From Lachnospiraceae bacterium UBA1066 (GTDB taxonomy: Bacteria > Bacillota > Clostridia > Lachnospirales > Lachnospiraceae), in the NCBI GenBank assembly GCA_002316215.1, contig DCDB01000204.1, positions 1 through 15,907 on the forward strand: 15,907 bases of DNA, given 5' to 3'. A program made the translations under genes and the position numbers. How positions within the stretch are numbered: position 1 is the stretch's first letter; each line of letters begins with the position of its first letter. This document shows, piece by piece, positions 8,339 to 15,872 of the stretch. The notes beneath the pieces are model-generated. The model worked only from the letters and a program-made list of their open reading frames with translations. It was not told where the DNA came from and ran no database searches.

Positions 8339-9826
8339 ATGGCTTGTACAACGGTTTTAGTAGGAAAAAATGCTTCTTATGACGGCTCGACGATGATTGC
8401 ACGGAACGATGATTCCTGTACCGGACATTTTACGCCGAAGAGATTTACGGTGGTGCATCCTGAGGAGCAGCCAAAGGTATACGCATCCGTACTTTCTAAG
8501 GTTACAGTTGAACTGCCGGATCATCCGATGCGTTATACGGCTGTGCCGAATGTGATTCCGGGAAAAGGGATCTGGGCGGCGGCCGGAGTAAATGAAAAGA
8601 ATGTCGGCATGACTGCGACGGAAACGATTACAACGAATGCGCGCGTTCTGGGCGCGGATCCGCTTGTGGAATACAGGCCGGCAGCGGACGGAAAGCCCGA
8701 AAAGGCGGGCGGGATCGGCGAGGAGGATCTGGTTGTTCTTGTCCTTCCGTATATTAAAAATGCACGGGAAGGCGTCGAAAGGCTCGGAAGTCTCGTCGGG
8801 CAGTACGGCACGTATGAAATGAACGGAATTGCCTTCCAGGATGTGAATGAAATCTGGTGGTTTGAAAGTGTCGGCGGACATCACTGGATCGCGAGAAAGG
8901 TTCCGGATGATGCATACGCCGTCATGCCGAATCAGCTGGGTATTGACCGCTTTGATCTTAAGGATGCTCTCGGTAAAAAGAAAGAGCATATGTGTTCGGC
9001 GGATCTGGCGGATTTTGTCCGCGTTAATCATCTCAATCCGGCAATTGACGGCGGTTTCAATCCGAGGGATGTTTTCGGAAGCCATGATGATGCGGATCAT
9101 GTCTATAACACGCCGCGCGCCTGGTTCATGGAGCGGTATTTCAATCCCCGAACCTCTGTGTGGGATGGGGAAGAGGCGGATTTTGGACCGGAGTCGGACG
9201 ATATTCCGTGGTGCCGCGTGCCGGAGAAAAAGATCACGGTCGAGGATATAAAATATGTGCTGTCCTCTCATTTTCAGGGGACGCCTTATGATCCGTACGG
9301 AAACTATGGTGACGCAAAAAGACGCGGGATGTACCGGCCGATCGGCATCAACCGCAACGATTTCCTCGCTCTCATCCAGCTGCGTCCTTATATGCCGGAA
9401 GAACACCGGGCGGTCGAGTGGCTGGCTTTCGGAAGCAATGCGTTCAATGCTTTCGTGCCGCTTTTTGCCAATATTGACAGGGCTCCCGAATATCTGGCCG
9501 ACACGGATGAAACGGTGTCGACAGGCAGTTTTTATTGGGCGAGCCGGCTGATTGCCGCACTTGCCGATGCGCATTTTTCGGAATGCCAGGAACATATTGA
9601 ACGCTACCGTTTCGCGGTTCAGTCGCGCGGACATGAATTGATGAACAAATACGACCGGCTGTTTCCGGCGGCGGCCGGCGGGAAGGAGCCTTTTGCGGCG
9701 CTTTGTGAAAAGGCAAATCAGGAGATTGCGGATATGCTGAAGGAAGAAACGCAGTCTGCACTTGACAAAGTTCTCTTTACGGCCACAAGCCTCATGAAGA
9801 ATTCCTACGGCAGATCCGATAACTGA
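8339..9826 (+). CDS. Dipeptidase, peptidase family C69 (Ntn hydrolase)
   Basis: This 495-residue enzyme matches dipeptidase A (PepDA-type, C69/U34) and should hydrolyse dipeptides in the cytoplasm. The N-terminus is MACTTVLVGKNASYDGSTMIARNDDS. In this family the short leader is removed so that the Cys, here Cys3, becomes the N-terminal nucleophile, and the nearby DGS and ARNDD elements form the active-site neighbourhood; all are intact. Later segments GIWAAAGVNEKNVGMTATETI and WWFESVGGHHWIARKVPDDAYAVMPNQ are also typical. There is no signal peptide. GAAAGGA lies upstream of the ATG at a suitable distance. It sits 226 bp behind the amino-acid transporter on the same strand; a shared role in peptide or amino-acid use is plausible but not shown. 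Confidence 0.92.
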   Translation: MACTTVLVGKNASYDGSTMIARNDDSCTGHFTPKRFTVVHPEEQPKVYASVLSKVTVELPDHPMRYTAVPNVIPGKGIWAAAGVNEKNVGMTATETITTNARVLGADPLVEYRPAADGKPEKAGGIGEEDLVVLVLPYIKNAREGVERLGSLVGQYGTYEMNGIAFQDVNEIWWFESVGGHHWIARKVPDDAYAVMPNQLGIDRFDLKDALGKKKEHMCSADLADFVRVNHLNPAIDGGFNPRDVFGSHDDADHVYNTPRAWFMERYFNPRTSVWDGEEADFGPESDDIPWCRVPEKKITVEDIKYVLSSHFQGTPYDPYGNYGDAKRRGMYRPIGINRNDFLALIQLRPYMPEEHRAVEWLAFGSNAFNAFVPLFANIDRAPEYLADTDETVSTGSFYWASRLIAALADAHFSECQEHIERYRFAVQSRGHELMNKYDRLFPAAAGGKEPFAALCEKANQEIADMLKEETQSALDKVLFTATSLMKNSYGRSDN

Positions 9827-9860
9827 TTGTTACGGGGCGGAGAGAACGACCGAAATCCCC

Positions 9861-9980
9861 GCAGTACCTGTACCGGGGTGCGGGCGATTTTCCGCATTTT
9901 GCAGTACTTGCACCGGGGTGCGGGTGATTCTCTGCATTTTGCAGTACTTGTACCGGGATGCGGGTGTTTTTGCGTATCCT
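9861..9980 (+). repeat. Three tandem 40-bp repeats upstream of the macrodomain gene
   Basis: Units at 9861-9900, 9901-9940 and 9941-9980 have exactly equal length. Each begins GCAGTAC(C/T)TG(T/C)ACCGGG(G/A)TGCGGG. The shared core GTAC-N2-G(T/C)AC is a near-palindrome, and the 40-bp spacing is close to four helical turns. The period is not a multiple of three and the only frame through it lacks support, so it is not coding. Position just before the macrodomain gene suggests operator sites, which is inference. Confidence 0.9.
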
Positions 9981-9992
9981 GTACTGTACAGG
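9978..9992. promoter_or_regulatory. Perfect 15-bp palindrome CCTGTACTGTACAGG (candidate operator)
   Basis: Two 7-base arms flank a central T. It continues directly from the third 40-bp repeat, shares its TGTAC half-site, and ends 35 bp before the macrodomain ATG. This layout fits a dyadic repressor or activator site. No binding protein can be named from sequence. Confidence 0.5.
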
Positions 9993-10027
9993 TGGAGCGG
10001 GAGCGTTATTTTTGAAAGGAGCAGGTT

Positions 10028-11200
10028 ATGCCGCTTAAGATCGAAAGAAATGATATAACGAAAATGAAGGTTGACGCCATTGTGAATGCCGCCAACAGTT
10101 CTCTTCTGGGCGGAGGCGGGGTGGACGGTGCCATTCATCGCGCGGCCGGACCGGGACTTTTGAAAGAATGCATAAAGCTGAACGGCTGTGAAACCGGGGA
10201 TGCAAAAATCACGAAGGGATACAATCTGCCCTGCCGCTATGTTATCCATACAGTAGGACCAATCTGGAGCGGCGGCGGACAGGGGGAAGAAAAGCTGCTG
10301 GTTTCCTGCTATCGGAAATCGCTTGAGCTTGCGAAAAAACATCACTGCGAATCGGTCGCTTTTCCGCTTATTTCTTCCGGCGTTTACGGTTATCCGAAAG
10401 ATCAGGCGCTTAGGGTCGCGGTCGGCGCCATCCGGGAATTTCTTGCGGAAAATGAAATGACGGTTACGCTCGTCATTTTTGACCGGGCTTCTTATACCAT
10501 CGGAGAGCAGCTTTTCGATTCTATTTCCGAATATATCGACGACCGCTACGCGGCCGGGCACACAACCTATTACGATACGGACAGAAAGCAGCGGATGGCG
10601 GCAGAGAGCCTTTCATTTTTCCGTACACAGGAGGCGGAAGCCCAAGGTCCGGACGATTTCGGACTATCGGAAGTATCCGGTCCGGACAATTCCGGCAGCC
10701 CGGAAGCTTCCGGCCCGGACCACTTCGGAGGTCCGCAAGCTCCTGAAGTGCGGAGAATCGGAAGTCCGGAAGCTTTTAAATCCGGAATGCTGTTTAATGG
10801 AATGTCTTCGAAGCCCTGCGGCGCGCCGGTACCGGATCTTAAAGACCGCATCGGACAGCTGGATGAAAGCTTTTCCGGGATGCTTCTCAGAAAGATTGAA
10901 GAAGAGGGTATGACGGATGCGGAGTGCTACAAGAAAGCCAATATCGACCGCAAGCTTTTCTCAAAGATCCGTTCGGATGTTCATTACCGTCCGTCAAAGC
11001 AGACAGCCATTGCTTTTGCGCTGGCGCTCGGGCTCGATCTAAATGAGACGAAAGAAATGCTGGAGAAAGCCGGCTACGCCCTGTCTCACAGCAGTAAATT
11101 TGATATCATCATAGAATACTTTATTGAGCAGAAGCATTATGATGTGTTTGATATCAATGAGGCGCTGTTCAACTTTGACCAGCCGCTGCTCGGCGCGTAA
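10028..11200 (+). CDS. Macrodomain (ADP-ribose hydrolase) protein with C-terminal helical domain
   Basis: This 390-residue protein has an N-terminal macrodomain (about residues 1-155) of the YmdB/O-acetyl-ADP-ribose deacetylase type. It has [22 protein letters not shown] and [18 protein letters not shown], the two loops that hold ADP-ribose and the catalytic region. Residues 207-250 are four 11-residue repeats rich in Gly, Pro and Ser ([11 protein letters not shown] and variants), probably a flexible linker. Residues about 272-390 form a separate helical domain with [24 protein letters not shown] and [21 protein letters not shown] recognise this as a helix-turn-helix-like module that also occurs alone in Firmicutes near vWA proteins. 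AAAGGAG lies six bases before the ATG. Its likely role is removing ADP-ribose or an acyl-ADP-ribose; the target is unknown. A strong terminator follows. Confidence 0.88.
   Translation: MPLKIERNDITKMKVDAIVNAANSSLLGGGGVDGAIHRAAGPGLLKECIKLNGCETGDAKITKGYNLPCRYVIHTVGPIWSGGGQGEEKLLVSCYRKSLELAKKHHCESVAFPLISSGVYGYPKDQALRVAVGAIREFLAENEMTVTLVIFDRASYTIGEQLFDSISEYIDDRYAAGHTTYYDTDRKQRMAAESLSFFRTQEAEAQGPDDFGLSEVSGPDNSGSPEASGPDHFGGPQAPEVRRIGSPEAFKSGMLFNGMSSKPCGAPVPDLKDRIGQLDESFSGMLLRKIEEEGMTDAECYKKANIDRKLFSKIRSDVHYRPSKQTAIAFALALGLDLNETKEMLEKAGYALSHSSKFDIIIEYFIEQKHYDVFDINEALFNFDQPLLGA
10646..10777 (+). repeat. In-frame 33-bp repeats encoding an 11-residue linker repeat (x4)
   Basis: Units start at 10646, 10679, 10712 and 10745 and encode [33 protein letters not shown] and the diverged [11 protein letters not shown]. 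They correspond to residues 207-250 of the macrodomain protein, between its two folded parts. The first three begin with a GGNCCGGAC core. The period is a multiple of three, so copy change would lengthen or shorten the linker without a frameshift. Confidence 0.85.
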
Positions 11201-11303
11201 ACCTGCGTCTTTAGCAGATACGGTATGCCGGAAGAGATAACAGGAAAAATAAACGGGAAATGTCGCCCGTGAAGCGACCAAAACGCATCGCCATTTTCTT
11301 ATA

Positions 11304-11346
11304 ATACGGTTACAGGATCGAAAAAGACCTGCAGCCGTATTTTTTT
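11304..11346 (+). terminator. Rho-independent terminator after the macrodomain gene
   Basis: ATACGGTTACAGG (11304-11316) pairs with CCTGCAGCCGTAT (11328-11340) with one G-U and one mismatch, an 11-base loop and a run of seven T (11340-11346). It lies about 100 bp after the stop. It separates the macrodomain transcript from the vWA gene. Confidence 0.85.
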
Positions 11347-11386
11347 AGGGATCGCATAGCGCACAAGCGGCGGGCAGTCAAAAACC

Positions 11387-11450
11387 TTACCGGACCCGGG
11401 ACAGCCGGAACCGGAATCTTACCGGGTACGGGACAGCCGGAACCGGACAA
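11387..11450 (+). repeat. Two tandem 32-bp repeats before the vWA gene
   Basis: Units at 11387-11418 and 11419-11450 share TTACCGG then CGGGACAGCCGGAACCGGA. They fill the leader between the upstream terminator and the vWA ribosome site. I see no convincing -10/-35 pair in 11347-11460, so a promoter may lie inside these repeats or transcription may come from read-through. Confidence 0.85.
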
Positions 11451-11470
11451 TTTATCAGGAGGATAAGAAA

Positions 11471-12121
11471 ATGAAGAAAGATCTGACGGAGCTGGTGTTT
11501 ATTCTGGATCGCAGCGGTTCTATGGCCGGTATGGAAGGAGATACGATCGGCGGGTTCAATGCGATGATTGAAAAGCAGAAAAAAATGGACGGGGAAGCTT
11601 ATGTGTCGACCGTGCTTTTCAGCAATTCAAGCGAGGTGATCCATGACCGGGTGAGGCTTGCGGACATTCCGCTTATGACGGAAAAGGATTATGCGGTCGG
11701 CGGCTGCACGGCCCTCATCGACGCCATCGGGGGCGCAATCCGCCATATAGAGAACATTCATAAATATATCCGTCCCGAGGATGTACCTGAGCACACGATG
11801 TTTATTATCACGACTGACGGGCTGGAAAATGCAAGCCGCCGTTATGATTCCGCATCGGTGAAAAAGATGATAGAAGAGAAGAAAAAGAACGGATGGGAGT
11901 TCATTTTCCTCGGAGCGAATATTGATGCTGTGGAAACGGCGGCGCATCTGGGCATCGACAGGGAGAAGGCTGTAACCTATACCTGCGACGGAGAGGGGAC
12001 ACGCGTGAACTTTGCGGCTGTGGGTGAGGCGGTCTGTTCCATGCGTGCGGAAGGCTGTGTGAAGCCGGACTGGAAGAAGAATGTGGAGGAAAACCATAAA
12101 AAGCGCCGCACAGGACGTTAA
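11471..12121 (+). CDS. Small cytoplasmic von Willebrand factor A domain protein
   Basis: This 216-residue protein is almost entirely one vWA domain. The metal-ion-dependent adhesion site is complete: DRSGS at residues 13-17, Thr80 in GGCTALID, and Asp116 in TTDGLEN. There is no signal peptide or membrane span, so it should act inside the cell, like TerY/YegL-type vWA proteins that scaffold other proteins through a bound divalent metal. The last 20 residues are Lys/Arg-rich. CAGGAGG stands upstream of the ATG at good distance. It follows the macrodomain gene on the same strand, but a terminator and a 32-bp duplication lie between, so co-transcription would need read-through. The partner is unknown; the macrodomain protein is the nearest candidate. 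Confidence 0.88.
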   Translation: MKKDLTELVFILDRSGSMAGMEGDTIGGFNAMIEKQKKMDGEAYVSTVLFSNSSEVIHDRVRLADIPLMTEKDYAVGGCTALIDAIGGAIRHIENIHKYIRPEDVPEHTMFIITTDGLENASRRYDSASVKKMIEEKKKNGWEFIFLGANIDAVETAAHLGIDREKAVTYTCDGEGTRVNFAAVGEAVCSMRAEGCVKPDWKKNVEENHKKRRTGR

Positions 12122-12125
12122 ATCT

Positions 12126-12154
12126 TTGCATTGAAACGTCTGCGGTGCTATAAT
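12126..12154 (+). promoter_or_regulatory. Strong extended -10 promoter of pncB
   Basis: TTGCAT (12126-12131) is followed after 17 bp by TATAAT (12149-12154), preceded by TGC, an extended -10. It lies 33 bp before the preferred pncB ATG and starts within five bases of the vWA stop, so pncB has its own promoter. Confidence 0.85.
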
Positions 12155-12187
12155 TGAGCGCATAAAATCATGAAGGAGAGGAAGAAA

Positions 12188-13654
12188 ATGAGGGCTACAA
12201 ATCTGACACTTCTTACGGATCTTTATGAGCTGACAATGATGCAGGGGTATTTTAAGAATCCGACCGATCAGGTCGTCATCTTTGATGCATTTTACCGCAC
12301 CAATCCCTGCGACGGCGGCTACGCCGTCTGCTGCGGGCTGTCACAGGTGATTGAATATGTGAAGGGCCTGCATTTTAAGTATGAAGATATCGAGTATCTG
12401 CGCGGCCTTCATATTTTTGAAGAAGATTTTCTGGAATATCTGGCGGGCTTTCATTTTACAGGAGACATCTGGGGCATTCCCGAAGGAACGGTCATATTCC
12501 CGAGGGAGCCGATGCTCAAGGTCGTGGCTCCGATTATGCAGGCACAGCTGGTCGAGACGGCAGTCCTGAACATGCTGAACCATCAGTCGCTGATAGCTAC
12601 TAAAGCTGCGCGCGTCTGCTACGCGGCGAAGGGTGACGGAGTTATGGAATTCGGGCTCCGCCGTGCACAGGGACCGGATGCAGGCCTTTACGGCGCACGG
12701 GCGGCTGTCATCGGCGGCTGCGTCGGTACTTCCAATGTCCTCTGCGGCAAGATGTTTGACGTTCCGGTTCTCGGAACGCATGCCCACAGCTGGATCATGA
12801 GCTTCCCCAGTGAGTATGAAGCTTTCAAGGCTTATGCGGAAATGTATCCGAATGCCTGCACGCTTCTTGTCGACACGTACGATACCTTGAATTCCGGTGT
12901 CCCGAATGCCATTAAGGTCTTTCAGGAAATGAAGGAATCCGGCGTTAAGCTTACGAAGTACGGCATCCGCATGGATTCCGGCGACCTTGCTTATCTTTCG
13001 AAGAAAGCTTATAAGATGCTCTGCGATGCGGGCTTCCCGGATGCGATTATTTCCGCAAGCTCTGATCTCGATGAATATCTGATTGACTCCTTAAAACAGC
13101 AGGGCGCCATGATTAATTCCTGGGGCGTCGGTACGAACCTTATTACCTCGCAAGGAAATCCGGCTTTCGGCGGCGTTTATAAACTGGCGGCCATCAAGAA
13201 TGCCGGAGAAAAGGAATTTACACCGAAAATCAAGCTTTCGGAGAATACCGAAAAGATCACGAACCCCGGAAATAAGAAAATTTACCGCATTTACGATAAG
13301 GAAAGCGGTAAGATCCGCGCCGATCTTATCTGCCTTGAAGAAGAGAACTATACAGAAGATCAGGATATTATCCTGTTTGACCCGATTGAGACCTGGAAGA
13401 AGACGAAAATCCATGCCGGCACCTTTACGCTGCGCGAAATTATGGTGCAGGTCTTCAAAAACGGAGAGTGCGTCTACAATGATCCGGCGACAACGATGGA
13501 AATCCGTGACCGCTGCCTGAAAGAACAGGCGACGATGTGGGATGAAACCCGCCGCCTTGTGAACCCTCACCAGATGTATGTCGATCTTTCGGATAAACTC
13601 TATGCCATCAAGAGCAAGCTGCTCGAGGAAATGAGCTGGAATTCCCTGAAGTAA
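12188..13654 (+). CDS. pncB: Nicotinate phosphoribosyltransferase
   Basis: This enzyme makes nicotinate mononucleotide from nicotinate and PRPP with ATP hydrolysis, the entry step of the Preiss-Handler NAD salvage route, in the cytoplasm. The N-terminus NLTLLTDLYELTMMQGYF is a strong family signature. FGLRRAQGPDAG, GTHAHSWIMSFPSE (the His-containing catalytic loop, around residues 196-202) and RMDSGDLAYLSKKAYKML (phosphoribosyl-binding) are all intact. The frame is open from an ATG at 12170, but AAGGAG at 12173-12178 lies nine bases before the ATG at 12188, so the latter is the start (488 residues, normal for the long Gram-positive form). It has its own promoter and a strong terminator, so it forms a single-gene unit. 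Confidence 0.96.
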   Translation: MRATNLTLLTDLYELTMMQGYFKNPTDQVVIFDAFYRTNPCDGGYAVCCGLSQVIEYVKGLHFKYEDIEYLRGLHIFEEDFLEYLAGFHFTGDIWGIPEGTVIFPREPMLKVVAPIMQAQLVETAVLNMLNHQSLIATKAARVCYAAKGDGVMEFGLRRAQGPDAGLYGARAAVIGGCVGTSNVLCGKMFDVPVLGTHAHSWIMSFPSEYEAFKAYAEMYPNACTLLVDTYDTLNSGVPNAIKVFQEMKESGVKLTKYGIRMDSGDLAYLSKKAYKMLCDAGFPDAIISASSDLDEYLIDSLKQQGAMINSWGVGTNLITSQGNPAFGGVYKLAAIKNAGEKEFTPKIKLSENTEKITNPGNKKIYRIYDKESGKIRADLICLEEENYTEDQDIILFDPIETWKKTKIHAGTFTLREIMVQVFKNGECVYNDPATTMEIRDRCLKEQATMWDETRRLVNPHQMYVDLSDKLYAIKSKLLEEMSWNSLK

Positions 13655-13683
13655 ATTCTGAGAGTCTTATTGATTATAAAAAT

Positions 13684-13720
13684 AAAAAGTGTCCGACCCG
13701 CTGCGGCCGGACACTTTTTT
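13684..13720. terminator. Strong, probably bidirectional terminator after pncB
   Basis: AAAAAGTGTCCG (13684-13695) pairs perfectly with CGGACACTTTTT (13708-13719) around a 12-base loop, with a T-run on the right and an A-run on the left. It begins 30 bp after the pncB stop and isolates it from the channel gene. Confidence 0.93.
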
Positions 13721-13767
13721 GTGGGCCTGGCGTCGCACGTTTCCGGTATGTTTCATACTTTGGTATG

Positions 13768-13796
13768 ATGACAGCAGCCTTCCTGCCCGGTATATT
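13768..13796 (+). promoter_or_regulatory. Promoter of the RCK channel gene
   Basis: ATGACA (13768-13773, five of six matches to TTGACA) is separated by 17 bp from TATATT (13791-13796, five of six). It lies 48 bp before the channel ATG. Just upstream, GTATG, CATAC and GTATG (13746-13750, 13754-13758, 13763-13767) can form alternative small dyads and could be an operator; a second -10-like TGGTATGAT overlaps them. Confidence 0.6.
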
Positions 13797-13843
13797 GATA
13801 CTGGAGTAAAATCCTAAAAATGAGCGGATAGGAGAAAAAGAGC

Positions 13844-15757
13844 ATGAAAAAAGACGGCTTCAGGGAAAAGCTGCGGTATGCATTTGACAATTATATGGGA
13901 AAAGGGACGTTAGCCCTCATCGGCATGCTTTTCCTTATTACGGCAATCGTTGTTATTATTGCCGGAATCCTGGGATCGGCCGGGCAGACGGATACTTCCG
14001 TCGGAAACAACATCTGGATGAGCCTGATGCACGCACTGGACGCCGGGACTCTGGCCGGCGATGATACCTCGCGTATTGGTTTTGTCATCCTGATGTCTAT
14101 CGTTACGATCTGCGGGATCTTTGTAACCAGTATTTTAATAGGTATTATCAGTACCGGATTTGAGGAGAAGCTGAACAGCCTGAGAAAGGGATTTTCCAGG
14201 GTCGTTGAGAACCGCCATACCGTTATCATCGGTTTCAATGACGGCATTTATACCGTGCTTAAAGAAATTATCGAAGCGAACTCCAATGAGAAAAACGGAC
14301 GCATCCTCGTAGTCGGAACGGAAGACAAGGAAGTGATGGACGAGGAAATCCGGAACCACATCGATGATTTTAAAACGACGAAGGTCATCTGCCGCAGCGG
14401 CGATCCGACACATTCGGCAGTGCTTGCAATGTCGGCCGTTGAAAATGCGCGTTCAATTGTCATTAACGAAGAGGATGATTTTATGATTATCAAGATCATT
14501 CTTTCGGTTGTAGCCTATCTTAAAGAGAAGCAGGCTTTTGAAAATGACGCCCACATTACGGCGACGATTCACGATAAGAAGTATCTTCAGGCTGCGCTGA
14601 TCGCGGCGGAAGGCAAAGCTGAGATCATTTATTTCAAGGAAGTTATTGCCCGCGTCATCGCGAATACCTGCCGTCAGCCGGGACTTTCCAATGTGCTGAC
14701 CGGCGTTTTCAGCTTTGAAGGAGATGAGTTTTATTTCGAGAGGTTTCCGGAGCTCACCGGAAAGAAATTCGGCGACGTGCTGAATCTCTTTAAGAAGTCT
14801 ACGGTCGTCGGCATCTGCAAAGCGGCCGCGGGCGGTTCGGCAGCAGGAGAAAACGCTGCAGCAGGATCTGCCGGGTTCGGCACTCCGCTTCTTAATCCGC
14901 CGATGGATACGGTTATTGAGGAAGGAGATGCAATCATTCACTTGTCGGAGGATAATGGCGTGTCCTTCCCGGCGGCGTCGCTGCCGACAGTAAATATTAG
15001 AGACAAGGTTTCAAATATGCAGATTCCGGAAGAGACGGAAAACAATCTGCTCATATTGGGGCACAACGAGTCACTGCCTCTCATTTTACGCGAATTAGAC
15101 GATTTCCTGCCGAAGGGCTCGAAGGTCGTCATCGCCTGCTATTCCCTTCCTGAGGAGGCGGAGACGGAATGGAAGCATTTTGAAAACCTGGAAGTTATGC
15201 TGAAGGAAGCGGATATTTACGACAGACCGGTTCTTGAAGAACTGCTCACGCCGAATGTCCGGAATATCCTGCTTTTGAGCGATAGGAGCGACGATGAGGA
15301 CGCAGATTCGAGAAGCCTTATTCTTCTCCTTCAGCTGCGCGAGATTTCCAATGTCCGCCATGCGGATTTCAATATTACCTCGGAAATGAATTCCGCCGAG
15401 AACCAGAGACTGCTCCGCGTCACAAAGGTCAACGACTTTATCGTCGGCAGTTCCATCACGAACCTTATAATGTCGCAGATTTCCGAAAACCGCCATCTGA
15501 AGGAATTCCTGACGATGCTTCTGGTCGAAGAAGGCTCGGAATTCTACATGAAGCCTTCGCTTAAGTACGTCAGGCCGGACGCGGAAGTCAGCTTCTATGA
15601 AATGACGGAAATTGTTAAAAACCACAACGAGATCTTTATGGGTTATAAGAAGAATGAAAACGGCGAGATGAAGATCGTCGTCAATCCGGACAAGGCCGGA
15701 ACCATGAGATTCAGGCCGGAGGATAAGATCATCGTCATTGCAGAAGACGGGAGATAA
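13844..15757 (+). CDS. CASTOR/POLLUX-like ion channel with RCK (TrkA-N-like) domains
   Basis: This 637-residue membrane protein matches bacterial relatives of the plant CASTOR/POLLUX channels. It has an N-terminal span (TLALIGMLFLITAIVVIIAGIL, about residues 23-45), a pore segment with LMHALDAGTLAGDD, which resembles the LDPGTM-type pore motif of this family, and a second span ending IGIISTGFEEKLNSLRKG. Two cytoplasmic nucleotide-binding-like RCK domains follow, starting at HTVIIGFNDG (about residue 125) and NNLLILGHNES (about residue 400). The protein should gate potassium or other cation flow in response to a cytoplasmic ligand; ion and ligand are not readable. A Gly/Ala-rich stretch at about residues 325-346 interrupts the end of the first RCK unit. 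AGGAG precedes the ATG. It has its own promoter and terminator. Confidence 0.85.
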   Translation: MKKDGFREKLRYAFDNYMGKGTLALIGMLFLITAIVVIIAGILGSAGQTDTSVGNNIWMSLMHALDAGTLAGDDTSRIGFVILMSIVTICGIFVTSILIGIISTGFEEKLNSLRKGFSRVVENRHTVIIGFNDGIYTVLKEIIEANSNEKNGRILVVGTEDKEVMDEEIRNHIDDFKTTKVICRSGDPTHSAVLAMSAVENARSIVINEEDDFMIIKIILSVVAYLKEKQAFENDAHITATIHDKKYLQAALIAAEGKAEIIYFKEVIARVIANTCRQPGLSNVLTGVFSFEGDEFYFERFPELTGKKFGDVLNLFKKSTVVGICKAAAGGSAAGENAAAGSAGFGTPLLNPPMDTVIEEGDAIIHLSEDNGVSFPAASLPTVNIRDKVSNMQIPEETENNLLILGHNESLPLILRELDDFLPKGSKVVIACYSLPEEAETEWKHFENLEVMLKEADIYDRPVLEELLTPNVRNILLLSDRSDDEDADSRSLILLLQLREISNVRHADFNITSEMNSAENQRLLRVTKVNDFIVGSSITNLIMSQISENRHLKEFLTMLLVEEGSEFYMKPSLKYVRPDAEVSFYEMTEIVKNHNEIFMGYKKNENGEMKIVVNPDKAGTMRFRPEDKIIVIAEDGR

Positions 15758-15801
15758 ACGGCGGGGCAACCGACGAGAGATAAACGGCGGGGCAACCGAC
15801 G
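15751..15801 (+). repeat. 26-bp tandem duplication across the channel-gene stop
   Basis: GAGATAAACGGCGGGGCAAC followed by CGACG occurs at 15751-15775 and again at 15777-15801, period 26 bp. The first copy contains the last Arg codon and TAA stop of the channel gene; the second is downstream and out of frame with it. This is a simple, recent-looking duplication. Confidence 0.9.
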
Positions 15802-15830
15802 GGGAAAGCGGATAAAAACTTATGAAGATG

Positions 15831-15872
15831 ACGCAGGACAGATGCAGTATGGGCTGTTCTGCGTTATTTTTT
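15831..15872 (+). terminator. Rho-independent terminator after the channel gene
   Basis: ACGCAGGACAG (15831-15841) pairs with CTGTTCTGCGT (15854-15864) with one G-U around a 12-base loop, followed by TATTTTTT. It closes the channel transcript about 75 bp after the stop. I see nothing coding in the last 35 bases of the window. Confidence 0.85.

Noticed and set aside
8357..9634. 425-codon open frame on the minus strand opposite the dipeptidase gene
   Set aside because: It lies wholly inside a gene with clear C69 motifs, has no family resemblance and reads as an Arg/Ile-rich shadow.
9827..10015. 62-codon frame through the 40-bp repeats
   Set aside because: The 40-bp period shifts frame each unit, so it gives no protein repeat, and there is no SD; the DNA repeat is the better reading.
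11201..11303. Possible riboswitch or small RNA between the macrodomain gene and its terminator
   Set aside because: Only a 5-bp stem (GTCGC/GCGAC) and a TATAAT without any -35 were found; no known aptamer core is recognisable.
15095..15769. 224-codon minus-strand frame at the end of the channel gene
   Set aside because: It is antisense to the second RCK domain and within the composition bias of that gene; no SD or family support.
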